Below are positions 42,446-51,249 of a stretch of 64,000 bases of DNA, piece after piece (within the stretch, counting starts at the first letter, position 1; each line of letters starts with the position of its first letter). The notes below the pieces were generated by a model that was given only the letters and a program-made list of their open reading frames with translations, was not told the DNA's origin and ran no database searches. The stretch comes from Gemmata massiliana. GTDB taxonomy: Bacteria; Planctomycetota; Planctomycetia; Gemmatales; Gemmataceae. The stretch is from contig HG799462.1 of the NCBI GenBank assembly GCA_000531095.1, forward strand, positions 685,551-749,550. Direction: 5' to 3'. The translations under genes and the position numbers were made by a program.

Positions 42446-43693
42446 CTACTTTCTCGGGTCGCCCACGCCTTCCCACGCGAACCAACCCTGGGCGGCCTTC
42501 AAGCGCACACGAGCCTGGTGCCACGCGGTTACTTCCGCGGCGACCTCGGCTCGTGCCTTCAGCCAATCCAACGTAACCTGCGGGACGAGGAACTCCGCCC
42601 CCGGCTGGTTCGCGTCGCGCTTCTTGAGCGCGTCTTCTCGGGATATGGCCCACGAATCGAGCCGGTCGCGTGCCAGTTGTACGCGGCGCGTCTGAGCGTT
42701 CAGACTCACCACCGCGGCGCGGGCTTCGTCCGCGACAGCGCGCTCGCGAGTTTCGATCAGGTTCGCCAGTTGTCCCTTCCGAACGGCCAATTCTGCGAGT
42801 GTTTCAGCATCAGGACCGCGCGTGTGGCGCAGGAACCGTGCGAGTCCGCGGACGGGCGGCGAGGAAGTGCCGAGCAACGGATTCGCCTCACGCAACCGCT
42901 GGCGTGCGACGGGGAGCGTGTCGGGCGACAGGCCCGCCTGAAGCGCACGCAGTCCACGCAGTTCTGGTCGGTCGGCCAGAGCCGCGTTCACTGCTTGTTC
43001 GGCATCTACTGCGTCAGCGATAACGCCGAGATCACTGCTCGGCCACAAGCGCTCGTGTGAGGGCGCGAAACCGAGTCGGCGTTTCAGGTCGATGTTGAGC
43101 AACTCGCTCCCGGCTTCGGCTTGCTCCAGTTGCGTGAGCATCTGCGTGCGCTGGCGCTCGAGGTCCGCAGGATCGAGCGGGAACCGCACGTTCGCAGCGC
43201 GAGCAGCCTTCGCCCTCTTGAGCATGTCGTCTACGATGGGAAACGATTCGCGGAGAAGCTCGGCCTGCGTTTCGGCTCCGGCGAGTTGGTGGAAGCGCTC
43301 CAGTCCATCGGCCGCAGCGCGGTTCCGCAACTCTAGGGCCGCGAAGTACCGCACCGCTTGCTGAAACTGATCGACCGCGGTCGCGCAATTCGCTGGCACA
43401 CGGCCCTCGTCGTCCAGCGCGTTCGCGAGCGGGGCGTTTTGCGTGACGAGCGCCTGACACGCCGCTTCCGTTACTTGTCGATAAGTCCGGTCGGTCGGCA
43501 AACCCACCGGTTTCTCAGGTGTTTTCGCGAGTCGCGTTAAATCGGGTTCGAGACTGGTCGGCTGAGTGCGTGGGAGTTCTGCGGCAACCGGGGCCACGGT
43601 CGGGATCGGCTGTCGCGTTGGAACGGGCGCGCGAGTGTGGCACCCGGCACAAAAGCCGAGTACGCCCGCGCACACTCCCCACACAACTCGCAT
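42446..43693 (-). CDS. TolC-like outer-membrane efflux lipoprotein
   Basis: 415 residues: signal with lipobox CAGC (Cys18), Pro-rich linker, then long alpha-helical coiled-coil segments rich in Ala/Arg/Glu/Leu (AAADGLERFHQLAGAETQAE, LERQRTQMLTQLEQAEAGSE, ELAVRKGQLANLIETRERAV, VTLDWLKARAEVAAEVTAWH) as in outer-membrane efflux (OEP) proteins. It diverges from the TetR-led operon that encodes the adaptor and ABC parts, so it is the probable exit duct, although the beta-barrel strands are hard to see and it may be a shortened helical relative. GGAGGGGG lies just before ATG 43693. Confidence 0.75.
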   Translation of the reverse strand: MRVVWGVCAGVLGFCAGCHTRAPVPTRQPIPTVAPVAAELPRTQPTSLEPDLTRLAKTPEKPVGLPTDRTYRQVTEAACQALVTQNAPLANALDDEGRVPANCATAVDQFQQAVRYFAALELRNRAAADGLERFHQLAGAETQAELLRESFPIVDDMLKRAKAARAANVRFPLDPADLERQRTQMLTQLEQAEAGSELLNIDLKRRLGFAPSHERLWPSSDLGVIADAVDAEQAVNAALADRPELRGLRALQAGLSPDTLPVARQRLREANPLLGTSSPPVRGLARFLRHTRGPDAETLAELAVRKGQLANLIETRERAVADEARAAVVSLNAQTRRVQLARDRLDSWAISREDALKKRDANQPGAEFLVPQVTLDWLKARAEVAAEVTAWHQARVRLKAAQGWFAWEGVGDPRK

Positions 43694-43863
43694 GCCCCCT
43701 CCAGCCGAACCGCGCCAGTTCCGGTTTCATCGGACGGAACGATCGTGCCGTTTGAGCCGATTTCCCTGAAGGCGCTCACTTGCCCCATTAACGAAACTCA
43801 TCGATGGGAACGTGGGTAAGCTGGTGGACGTCAGCAAGGGAGAAAATTCGCCTCAGAGTGCTC

Positions 43864-43892
43864 TTGACGCCGTAGACCGACCGGTCTACGAT
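43864..43892 (+). promoter_or_regulatory. Promoter TTGACG-N17-TACGAT with embedded operator
   Basis: A -35 TTGACG (43864-43869) and -10 TACGAT (43887-43892) at the ideal 17-bp spacing. The palindrome TAGACCGACCGGTCTA fills the spacer and touches the -10, so repressor binding would block RNA polymerase. A second weaker candidate, TTGACC (43935) and TATTGT (43957), lies nearer the TetR start. Confidence 0.6.
43873..43888. promoter_or_regulatory. TetR operator 1
   Basis: TAGACCGACCGGTCTA is a near-perfect 16-bp palindrome of the kind bound by TetR-family repressors. It lies in the region between the TolC-like gene and tetR, overlapping the promoter spacer. Confidence 0.75.
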
Positions 43893-43905
43893 CAAACCCA
43901 AACAC

Positions 43906-43921
43906 TAGACCGACTGGTCTA
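43906..43921. promoter_or_regulatory. TetR operator 2
   Basis: TAGACCGACTGGTCTA differs from operator 1 by one base. The centres are 33 bp apart, about three helical turns, so two repressor dimers would sit on the same DNA face. Confidence 0.75.
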
Positions 43922-43986
43922 CGACGCCCTGTTCTTGACCGAAGTTCAGGCGCCAATATTGTTTGGGGTGCGATTCGCATTTTCTG

Positions 43987-44718
43987 ATGGATGAATCAGC
44001 GCGAGCAACGAATCCGTGTGAGGGGGAGCACGAGCGCAAGATCCCCGGACTCGTCGACCCGGCGGTCGGACTGTCGGATATCGCGATCGCGCGCCGCGAA
44101 CAGATCCTCGACGCGGCCGAAGCGATCATCGCGGGGCACGGCATTCAGGAACTCTCGCTCAAGAAGATCGAAGACCTCGCCGGGATGAGTCGCGGGCAAC
44201 TGACGTACTACTTCCCGACGAAGGAATCGATCCTCCTGTCCGTGTACGACCGGATGTTACGGCGGATGATCCGCGAGGCCCGACTCGCCGACGGCCCGAA
44301 GCCGATGACCGGACGCGCGTGGGAGTTCGTGCAACACGGGCTGAAGAAGCACCTCGAACCGCCGTGGCCGACGCCCGCGGCGCGCGACCTGCTCAGCCTG
44401 TTGTTCACGTTCCTGGCGCAAATGGGGCACCGCGAGGACTACCGGAAGCGGCTCTCGCAGTGGTACTCGGAGTGGCGGTCGTTCATCGCGGCGGACGTGG
44501 CCGGGAGCATCCCGGAACCCCACGCGACCTCGCCCCGCGTGATCGCCTCCCTGATTCAAGCTCTGTTTCACGGGTTGGACGTGCAACTGATGATGGACCC
44601 GGAAGCGTTCGACCGCGAAGAAATGTTCGGCGCGGTCGTGAAGCTCCTGGCCCCGTTATTTGGACAAACTGCCGGTGTACCCGATCCCGCCCCCGGCCCC
44701 GCCGGGAATGAGGGCTAA
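43987..44718 (+). CDS. TetR-family transcriptional repressor
   Basis: 243 residues: HTH domain (about 33-80) with REQILDAAEAIIAGHGIQEL and SLKKIEDLAGMSRGQLTYYF, PTKESIL, then a helical ligand-binding domain with a Trp-rich segment (LSQWYSEWRSF). ATG 43987 is preferred; no clear ribosome site. It is followed 2 bp later by the adaptor gene and preceded by two palindromic operators, so it most likely represses its own operon and perhaps the divergent TolC-like gene. The inducer is unknown. Confidence 0.9.
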   Translation: MDESARATNPCEGEHERKIPGLVDPAVGLSDIAIARREQILDAAEAIIAGHGIQELSLKKIEDLAGMSRGQLTYYFPTKESILLSVYDRMLRRMIREARLADGPKPMTGRAWEFVQHGLKKHLEPPWPTPAARDLLSLLFTFLAQMGHREDYRKRLSQWYSEWRSFIAADVAGSIPEPHATSPRVIASLIQALFHGLDVQLMMDPEAFDREEMFGAVVKLLAPLFGQTAGVPDPAPGPAGNEG

Positions 44719-44720
44719 TA

Positions 44721-46037
44721 ATGGCGATTTCGAGCGAACCCCGGTTGGGCGCCTCAACAAACGGCGACCTCGTCAACCGCGTGCAACAGCTCCGGCTCGA
44801 CGGCCAGCTCGGTGCGGGCAAGACCTCGCGCGGCGGCGGGGGATCGCTGCTCCCGTGGGTGCTGTGCGGGCTGCTGGCCGTCACCTGGGCCGGGGTCGGC
44901 GTTCGGTCTTACAAGAACGCGGGTCAGAAAACGGACGACACCGCAGGCGCCCCGCAAGGCACCGCGCCCACAGCAAGTAACTCCAGCACCCCACAACCGG
45001 CCGGGCCGTCCGCGGTCGCCGCGGGCGAGTTGGTGATGCAACTCAAGGGGAACGTGATCCCCTCGCTCCAGATTACAGTTAGCCCGCGCGACGTGGTGGC
45101 CGAGATCACCGAGATCTTCTTCGCCGAAGGCAAGCGGGTGAAAAAAGGCGACAAGATCGCGACCCTGCTCGATCACCAGTACGTGAACCGACTCAACACC
45201 GAGGTCGCGTCGGTGGCCGCAGCCGAGGCCCAGGTCACGCGTGCTCAAGCCTCGCAAACGTCGGTCGCGGCAAAAGTCGCAAAAGCGAAGTCCGCACTCG
45301 CAGCGTCCGAAGCCCGCGGTACCCGCGCGACCGCAATGCAGGAACGTGCCACAAAAGACTTCGACCAGGCCCGGCAACAGCGGGCGAGCGGCTCGATCGC
45401 TCTGCTCGACTACCAGAGGTTCGACGCGGACAAGCAAGCGGCCGACGCGGACAAGATCGCCGCGACCGCCGACATTGAGGCCGCGAAGCGCGAGGTCGAA
45501 GCGGCCGAAGCCGAAGTGAAAACGGCGGTCGCGAGCACAAAGGCCGCGACCGCCGACCTGGGCGCGGCAAAAGCGCGCTGCGCCGAGGCCCAGCGCCTCG
45601 TGGAGAACTGCGTCGTCACCGCGCCCATCGACGGTACCATTCTCACGAAATCCGCGGACAAGGGCGCGCTCGTCAGCCCGAACTCGTTCAACGTCGCGGT
45701 CGGGATCTGCTTGATCGCGGACCTCTCGAAGCTCGAAGTGGAAATTGATGTGCCCGAGCGCCAGATCATGCGCCTTAAATCCGGCCAAGCCTGCAAGCTC
45801 CAGGCCGACGCCGACCCGAGCCGCGAGTATCGCGGCGTGGTGGACCGCGTCATGCCGATCGCCGACGACACCAAAAACGTGGTGAAGGTCCGCATCCGCG
45901 CTTACCTGAAGAAGGGCGAACAGCAGGGCGAGTTCCTGAAGCCGAAGATGAGCATCACCGCGACCGTGTACAACACGCCGTTCACGTTCGACCCCAACAA
46001 AGACCTGCCGTGGGGCGACGAAACGGCTCGTAAATAG
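44721..46037 (+). CDS. Periplasmic adaptor (HlyD/MacA-like membrane fusion protein)
   Basis: 438 residues: a cytoplasmic N-tail, one TM (LLPWVLCGLLAVTWAGVGV, about 43-61), a lipoyl/barrel-sandwich half-motif, a long Ala/Lys/Glu coiled coil (about 155-285: AEAQVTRAQASQTSVAAKVA, TADIEAAKREVEAAEAEVKT), the second half-motif CVVTAPIDGTILTKSADKGA and a beta-barrel with VEIDVPERQIMRLKSGQACK. It would bridge the inner-membrane FtsX permeases to the TolC-like duct. A GAGGG site lies inside the end of tetR. Confidence 0.88.
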   Translation: MAISSEPRLGASTNGDLVNRVQQLRLDGQLGAGKTSRGGGGSLLPWVLCGLLAVTWAGVGVRSYKNAGQKTDDTAGAPQGTAPTASNSSTPQPAGPSAVAAGELVMQLKGNVIPSLQITVSPRDVVAEITEIFFAEGKRVKKGDKIATLLDHQYVNRLNTEVASVAAAEAQVTRAQASQTSVAAKVAKAKSALAASEARGTRATAMQERATKDFDQARQQRASGSIALLDYQRFDADKQAADADKIAATADIEAAKREVEAAEAEVKTAVASTKAATADLGAAKARCAEAQRLVENCVVTAPIDGTILTKSADKGALVSPNSFNVAVGICLIADLSKLEVEIDVPERQIMRLKSGQACKLQADADPSREYRGVVDRVMPIADDTKNVVKVRIRAYLKKGEQQGEFLKPKMSITATVYNTPFTFDPNKDLPWGDETARK

Positions 46038-46044
46038 TGGGGGT

Positions 46045-46145
46045 GAAGGGGCGAACGGGTGAAGGGGTGAAAAGACGGCGCGCACCGCAGTGCCCTAAGT
46101 CTGTGCCTCTGTCACCCGTTCACCCCGTCACCCGTTCACCCCTTC
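46045..46145. repeat. Inverted repeat of GTGAACGGG-type units inside the efflux operon
   Basis: Arms of 27 nt at 46045-46071 (GAAGGGGCGAACGGGTGAAG...) and 46119-46145 are 25/27 complementary, spacer 47 nt. Each arm is itself built of short GTGAA(C/G)GGG repeats. It separates adaptor and ATPase genes and ends 16 nt before the ATPase start. It could be a partial terminator setting stoichiometry, or just a repeat copy. Confidence 0.65.
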
Positions 46146-46161
46146 CATCATTGGGGAAAGT

Positions 46162-46854
46162 ATGTCCCGTGCCATCGTTCAGGTTCGCGATCTGCACAAG
46201 TCGTTCACCCGCGGCACCGAATCGATTCACGTGCTCCGCGACCTGACGCTCGACGTGGGCGAGGCCGAGTTCCTCTCGCTCATGGGGCCGTCCGGGAGCG
46301 GGAAGACGACGCTGCTGAACCTCATTGCGGGGCTCGACCAGCCGAGCGACGGGAGCATCACCGTCGGCGAGAACGTGATCTCGGAGATGTCCGAGAGCGA
46401 ACTCGCGCGCTGGCGCACGCGGCACGTGGGGTTCGTGTTCCAGTTCTACTACCTGCTCCCGGTTCTCACGGCTTACGAGAACGTCGAGCTGCCACTGCTG
46501 CTGCTCGACCTGACGAAAGAGCAGCGCCGGAAGCAGGTGGAAAACGCCCTCAGTCTGGTCGGGCTAACGAACCGCATGGACCACCGACCGGGGCAACTCT
46601 CCGGCGGGCAGCAGCAGCGCGTCGGCATCGCGCGGGCGATGGTCACCGATCCGACGCTGATCGTCGCCGACGAACCGACCGGCGACCTCGATACCAAGAG
46701 CGCGGACGAGATCCTCAATTTGATGGAGGTTCTCCGCTCCCAGTTGGGCAAAACCATCATCATGGTGACGCACGACCCGAAGGCCGCGGCCCGCGCCCAG
46801 CGCACGCTCCACCTGGAGAAGGGCCAACTGGTACTGGACACCGCCGCTGTGTAG
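46162..46854 (+). CDS. ABC transporter ATPase, LolD/MacB type
   Basis: 230 residues, the compact type that partners FtsX permeases: Walker A GPSGSGKTT, the MacB/LolD Q-loop VGFVFQFYYLLPVLTAYENV, signature LSGGQQQRVGIARAM, Walker B LIVADEPTGDLD, switch VTHDPKAA. Members energise lipoprotein release, peptide/toxin efflux or cell-division signalling through mechanotransmission rather than through-channel transport. GGGGAAAG precedes the ATG. Confidence 0.93.
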   Translation: MSRAIVQVRDLHKSFTRGTESIHVLRDLTLDVGEAEFLSLMGPSGSGKTTLLNLIAGLDQPSDGSITVGENVISEMSESELARWRTRHVGFVFQFYYLLPVLTAYENVELPLLLLDLTKEQRRKQVENALSLVGLTNRMDHRPGQLSGGQQQRVGIARAMVTDPTLIVADEPTGDLDTKSADEILNLMEVLRSQLGKTIIMVTHDPKAAARAQRTLHLEKGQLVLDTAAV

Positions 46855-46924
46855 TTCCGGGCCGGGCTAACAACGAAGCCCTTCGACCCGGTGCGTTCAC
46901 TTGGAATTCGGACTCGAGGTTGCC

Positions 46925-48424
46925 ATGTACGGTATGCCCCAGGAGATGATGGGTCCGGCCGGGTTCGACCCGTCGATCGTCATGCTCTCCGGTTACCTGT
47001 TGACGCTGCTCGCCGGGCTGATCACGCTGGCGCTGCTCATCGGGGCCGTCACCCTACCGGTATTCTTCCTCGTGCTGTTCGGGATCGAACAGGGCGCACG
47101 AGTGGTCGCCGGGGCGACCGGGATGTTCATTCCCAAACTGGTGCTCATCATGTTCCGCGGGCTGCGCCGCAGCCCGCTGCGCACCTCGCTCACGTACCTC
47201 GCGCTGTTCGTCCTCACCACCGTGCTCGTGTTCCTGTACACGATCCTCACGTTCATCGACACCGTGACGACCGAGAAGGAAGCCAACTTCAAGGCGATCC
47301 TCACGCACAAGACCGTGATCCCCAGTCAAATGCCGCCGAAGCACTACACGGAGTTCAAGCGACTCGCGCTCGAAGAACTGCCCAAAGAGTACGCGAAAGA
47401 GTACCCGGGGGAACCGCCCCTGGCGGTACGCGACCAGGACATTATCAGTTGGTCCTTCGTCGGCGGGACCACCGACCCCAAGAACATGCGCCCGGACAAC
47501 GTGCTGTTCATGTTCTGCCTGGAACCGGAAAAGATCCTGACCATGATGGACGGACTGGACGACCTGACGGGGGACGAGAAGGCGCAGTTGGAGGCCGGCG
47601 TCAAGGCGATGATGGCTAACGAACAGGCAATCATCGTGAGCAAATCGCGCCTGAAGAAGCTGAATAAAGAGGTCGGTCAGGAGATCAAGTTGACCGGGCT
47701 GAACTTCCCGAAGATGGAGTTCAAGTTCGACATCATCGGCGTCATCCCGGACGGGAAGTACGAGGGCGTCGGGTTCATGAACAAGGCCTACCTGGAGAAG
47801 CTCCTCAAGGACAAGCCGGCGGACTACGCCATGCAGGACAAGGCGGTGAACCTGATCTGGGTGAAGCTGCCCAACCGGAAAGCGTTCGACGTGCTCAACC
47901 GAATGGTGGACCCGCCGGCGAACCCGGCCCCCGGCCAGGAGCGACGGACGTCCCCGTTCAACAGCCCGGCGCTGAAGATGGAAACCGCGTCGAGCGGGAT
48001 CGGGTCGTGGTTGGACGCCTACAAGGACATCTTCTTCGGCATGAAGTACATCCTCACGCCCGCGATGGTGGCAATCATGTGCCTGGTGATCGCCAACGCG
48101 ATCAGCATCGGGGTGCGCGAGCGCCGCACCGAGATGGCCGTTCTGAAGGTGCTGGGGTTCCAGCCCCGGCACGTGCTCGCCCTCGTCCTGGGCGAAGCGG
48201 TGCTCGTGGGCCTGTTGGCCGGCGGGATGGCCGCGTTCCTGTCCTGGTTCGGGATCGGGAACCTGAAGCTCCAGATCGCGTTCTTCGGTGCGTTCATCGT
48301 ACCGTGGCAGGCGCTGGTACTCGGGCCGCTGCTGGGCGTGGTCGTTTCCGTACTCGGCAGCATCGGGCCGGCGCTGAGCGCCAAGAACGTGAAGGTGGCC
48401 GAAGTGTTCGCGCGAGTGGCTTGA
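46925..48424 (+). CDS. FtsX-like ABC permease 1
   Basis: 499 residues. The N-terminus has an extra TM (GYLLTLLAGLITLALLIGAV and VFFLVLFGIEQ) before the canonical FtsX TM1 (LRTSLTYLALFVLTTVLVFL). The large periplasmic MacB_PCD-like domain (about 110-360) and three C-terminal TMs follow (ILTPAMVAIMCLVIANAISI; LVLGEAVLVGLLAGGMAAFL; WQALVLGPLLGVVVSVLGSI). RERRTEMAVLKVLGF is the ATPase coupling helix signature. ATG 46925 follows GAGG. Confidence 0.9.
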   Translation: MYGMPQEMMGPAGFDPSIVMLSGYLLTLLAGLITLALLIGAVTLPVFFLVLFGIEQGARVVAGATGMFIPKLVLIMFRGLRRSPLRTSLTYLALFVLTTVLVFLYTILTFIDTVTTEKEANFKAILTHKTVIPSQMPPKHYTEFKRLALEELPKEYAKEYPGEPPLAVRDQDIISWSFVGGTTDPKNMRPDNVLFMFCLEPEKILTMMDGLDDLTGDEKAQLEAGVKAMMANEQAIIVSKSRLKKLNKEVGQEIKLTGLNFPKMEFKFDIIGVIPDGKYEGVGFMNKAYLEKLLKDKPADYAMQDKAVNLIWVKLPNRKAFDVLNRMVDPPANPAPGQERRTSPFNSPALKMETASSGIGSWLDAYKDIFFGMKYILTPAMVAIMCLVIANAISIGVRERRTEMAVLKVLGFQPRHVLALVLGEAVLVGLLAGGMAAFLSWFGIGNLKLQIAFFGAFIVPWQALVLGPLLGVVVSVLGSIGPALSAKNVKVAEVFARVA

Positions 48425-48463
48425 GTCGTCGTACCGAAAAATTGATCGCCAGGAACCGAACCG

Positions 48464-50899
48464 ATGCCCGGTACCGCAACGAAAGTCGAACTGCTCGCGC
48501 CCCCGAAAGACGGGCCGAACCCGGTTTACGCGCTCGCACAGACGGTCGCGGGGCTGCTCGTCCCGCTCGCCCTGTTGCGCCCGTTCCGGTTCCTGCTGGT
48601 GCCACGGCGCGCCGGTGGGAGCGAGTTGTTGCGCGCCGTGCTCCTGTTCGGGTTCGCCGGGTTCTGGCTCCTGGTGCTCACCGGGCAGGCGGCCACGTTC
48701 GCGTTTAAGGGGTTCCCGCCGTTCAAGGAGCCACCGAAGTTCGACCCGCTCACGTTCGGGGCGGTGATAGGAGCACTGTTCCGGGGCGTGCTCGGGGCTG
48801 CGCAGGTTCTGTTGGCCCCGACGATTTTGTTCGATTGGCTGTTTTTCCGGTCGTTCTCGAACCTGCGAACCGCGCCTCCCGCGTTCGAGCGCGCCGTTAA
48901 GTTGCGGTTCCAGTTCGAGCGGGGCATCTACTCCCTTATCGGGACGCTGTTCGTCGTCGGATTCTCGCTGCTCCCGCTCGCCGCACTACTGGCCGCGCTG
49001 CCACTAGTCGCGCCGAGCGAGGCGGTTCTCAGCGACACCGTGCGCCCGGCGCGGTCGTGGTGGCGCCGGACCGCGCGCCGCGCGTTCGCCGCGTGCGCCG
49101 GAACCGCGGTCCTCGTCGCGCTGTTCGCGTTCGCGGTCGAGGTCGTCACCCAACTCCCACTCCCCACGGGGGGACAGCTCGGCGTGCTGGCGAAGAAGGT
49201 GCTCGGAACATCGACCATCGATCTGTTGCCCGAGCGCGCGATGGCCGGTGTGCAGCCTGAAGATTCGTGGCTCAGCTCGCAGGAACTGCTCGATAAAAAG
49301 GCCGCGCTGGAGCGCGCACGCGACCGGGCCGCCCGGAGTCAGACCACCGCGCTCTGGACCCCGGAAGACGAGGCCGAGGTCACAGCGGCCCAACGCGACA
49401 TCGACGAACGGGCGCTGACATCGCTCCATATGAAGGTGCGGCTCGACCCGAAACTGTCCCCCTGGCTCGCGCGCCCCATCTGGGCCATCCTGCCGCCCGC
49501 GCTGATCCAGCACTGGCCGTTCGTGTTCCTCTTGGTCTACGCGACCGACCTGATCCTGTTGCTGCTCATCGGCCGCGTGCCGCTGGCCTACAACTTCCGC
49601 TACCTGTGGGTACGGAGGCGGGACACGGCACTCACTGCCGTGGCGTTTACCGTGGTCGTCGCGCTCGTGGTCGTGCTGCTCGCGTTCGTCAACGGCATGT
49701 ACAAGCTGAACGAGAGCACCGGCGTGCCGGGGAACGTGATGGTGCTGGCCGAGGGTTCAACGGACGAACTGTTCAGCAACCTGGAACGGGCCGCGGCGGA
49801 CAACGTGGAACGGGTCGAAGTGACGGCCGCGAACGGAGCAAAATACGCCGTCGCACGGGCGGTCCGCGGTCCCGACGGCGCGCTAGACCGGTTGCCGGTC
49901 GGCGCCCCACTGGAGGTGAAGGGCGCGGTCTACCTCGCGAGCCTCGAATCGTACATGGTGATGAACCAGGCGGTGCCGTCGAAACCGGGCGAGACGGCCC
50001 GGCGTCGGTTCCTCCAGGTGCGCGCGCTGCGCGACCCGCAGATCGCGGCTGCGGTTCACAACATGGAATTGGAGCCGGGCGGGAAGTGGTTCGCGGGCAA
50101 CGGCGTTCACCAGGAATCCGGGGGCAAGTACCTGCCGTGCGTGCTCGGCGGCGGGGCGGCGGGCACCCTCGGCGCCGACGCCGGCAAGCCAAAATTGGGA
50201 CCGGGCGACACGTTCGAGTTGGCCGACCAACAGTGGGTCGTGACCGGGGTGATGAAGTCCGAGGGGACGACGTTCGGGTCCGAAGTGTGGGTGAGCGACA
50301 ACAATCTCGCGGTCCACGCGGCGGGTAAGAAGAACCGGTACACCACGCTCGTACTGCGCACGGCCGACGACAACGCGACCGCGGCCCGCGCCGTCTCCGA
50401 CTACCTCAATCGCGGGTACACGCAAGCGAACTTGAAGGCGTTCGCCGAAACGGACTATTACAACGAGCTGACCAAAACCAACGAGACGTTCCTAACGTGG
50501 ATCGTGTTCCTGGCCGGGGTGATGGCGGTCGGCGGGATCTTCGGCGTGATGAACACGATGTTCGCTTCGATCGCGGCCCGCATCAAGGAAGTCGGCGTGT
50601 TGCGCATCCTCGGGTTCAAGCGCTGGCAGATCCTCATCTCGTTCATGATCGAGTCACTGGCGATCGCGTTCGTCGGCGGTATGGTGGGGTGCGCGCTCGG
50701 CTACTTCGCTAACGGCTTCGAGGCTGCGAGTACACTTTCGGGTGGTCAGGGGGGCGGTAAGAGCGTCACTCTCAAGATGGTCGTGGACTACCAGATCCTT
50801 GCCGCCGGGATGTTGTTCACGCTCGTGATGGGGCGACTCGGCGGGCTCGTCCCGGCTCTCTCGGCGATGCGGATGGAGATCCTCGATTCGCTCCGGTGA
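48464..50899 (+). CDS. FtsX-like ABC permease 2 with multi-TM N-terminal extension
   Basis: 811 residues. The C-terminal ~430 residues form an FtsX/MacB permease: TM (ALTAVAFTVVVALVVVLLAF), periplasmic domain with PGDTFELADQQWVVTGVMKS, then three TMs and the coupling motif RIKEVGVLRILGFKRWQIL. The first ~370 residues are an unusual extension with about five TMs (LLVPLALLRPFRFLLVP, FGFAGFWLLVLTGQAATFAF, RGVLGAAQVLLAPTILFDWL, YSLIGTLFVVGFSLLPLAAL, AACAGTAVLVALFAFAVEVV) and a charged helical loop. Two dissimilar FtsX subunits suggest a heterodimeric exporter. Confidence 0.88.
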   Translation: MPGTATKVELLAPPKDGPNPVYALAQTVAGLLVPLALLRPFRFLLVPRRAGGSELLRAVLLFGFAGFWLLVLTGQAATFAFKGFPPFKEPPKFDPLTFGAVIGALFRGVLGAAQVLLAPTILFDWLFFRSFSNLRTAPPAFERAVKLRFQFERGIYSLIGTLFVVGFSLLPLAALLAALPLVAPSEAVLSDTVRPARSWWRRTARRAFAACAGTAVLVALFAFAVEVVTQLPLPTGGQLGVLAKKVLGTSTIDLLPERAMAGVQPEDSWLSSQELLDKKAALERARDRAARSQTTALWTPEDEAEVTAAQRDIDERALTSLHMKVRLDPKLSPWLARPIWAILPPALIQHWPFVFLLVYATDLILLLLIGRVPLAYNFRYLWVRRRDTALTAVAFTVVVALVVVLLAFVNGMYKLNESTGVPGNVMVLAEGSTDELFSNLERAAADNVERVEVTAANGAKYAVARAVRGPDGALDRLPVGAPLEVKGAVYLASLESYMVMNQAVPSKPGETARRRFLQVRALRDPQIAAAVHNMELEPGGKWFAGNGVHQESGGKYLPCVLGGGAAGTLGADAGKPKLGPGDTFELADQQWVVTGVMKSEGTTFGSEVWVSDNNLAVHAAGKKNRYTTLVLRTADDNATAARAVSDYLNRGYTQANLKAFAETDYYNELTKTNETFLTWIVFLAGVMAVGGIFGVMNTMFASIAARIKEVGVLRILGFKRWQILISFMIESLAIAFVGGMVGCALGYFANGFEAASTLSGGQGGGKSVTLKMVVDYQILAAGMLFTLVMGRLGGLVPALSAMRMEILDSLR

Positions 50900-50903
50900 T
50901 CCC

Positions 50904-51095
50904 ATGTCCGACCGGGCTGCATTCCGAGCGGCCATTCGCGCGAACCCGACCGACGTTACCGCTCGGTTGGTGTTCGCCGACTGGCGCGGGGAGAACGCCG
51001 AACTGGGCGTCGCGCCCGTCGTATCGGAAGCATTGTCCCAGCCATCCCCGGTCCTCGACCGGCGCGCGTGGTGGCGCCGGTTGTTCGGTAACTGA
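50904..51095 (+). CDS. TIGR02996 mini-protein
   Basis: 63 residues: MSDRAAFRAAIRANPTDVTA and RLVFADWRGENAELG match the TIGR02996 module, but nothing is attached beyond a short basic tail (RRAWWRRLFGN). The ATG is 4 nt after the permease stop, so it is probably the last gene of the efflux operon. It may be a free-standing module, a truncation remnant, or a small regulatory subunit. The W-D-E core is altered (ADWRGEN instead of ADWLDEN). Confidence 0.65.
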   Translation: MSDRAAFRAAIRANPTDVTARLVFADWRGENAELGVAPVVSEALSQPSPVLDRRAWWRRLFGN

Positions 51096-51249
51096 TCTCG
51101 CGCCCGGGTTCGTGAAAGTAAAATCTCAATTCGTTGCGAACGATTAGATTCAGTTCTATATTCCCGGCACTGCCACCGAAGCGGGACCCTTTTTGGGGAC
51201 CGGCCTACTTTTTTCGCCCACGCGCGAGCGATAAGCCCTCGGCCCTCCG

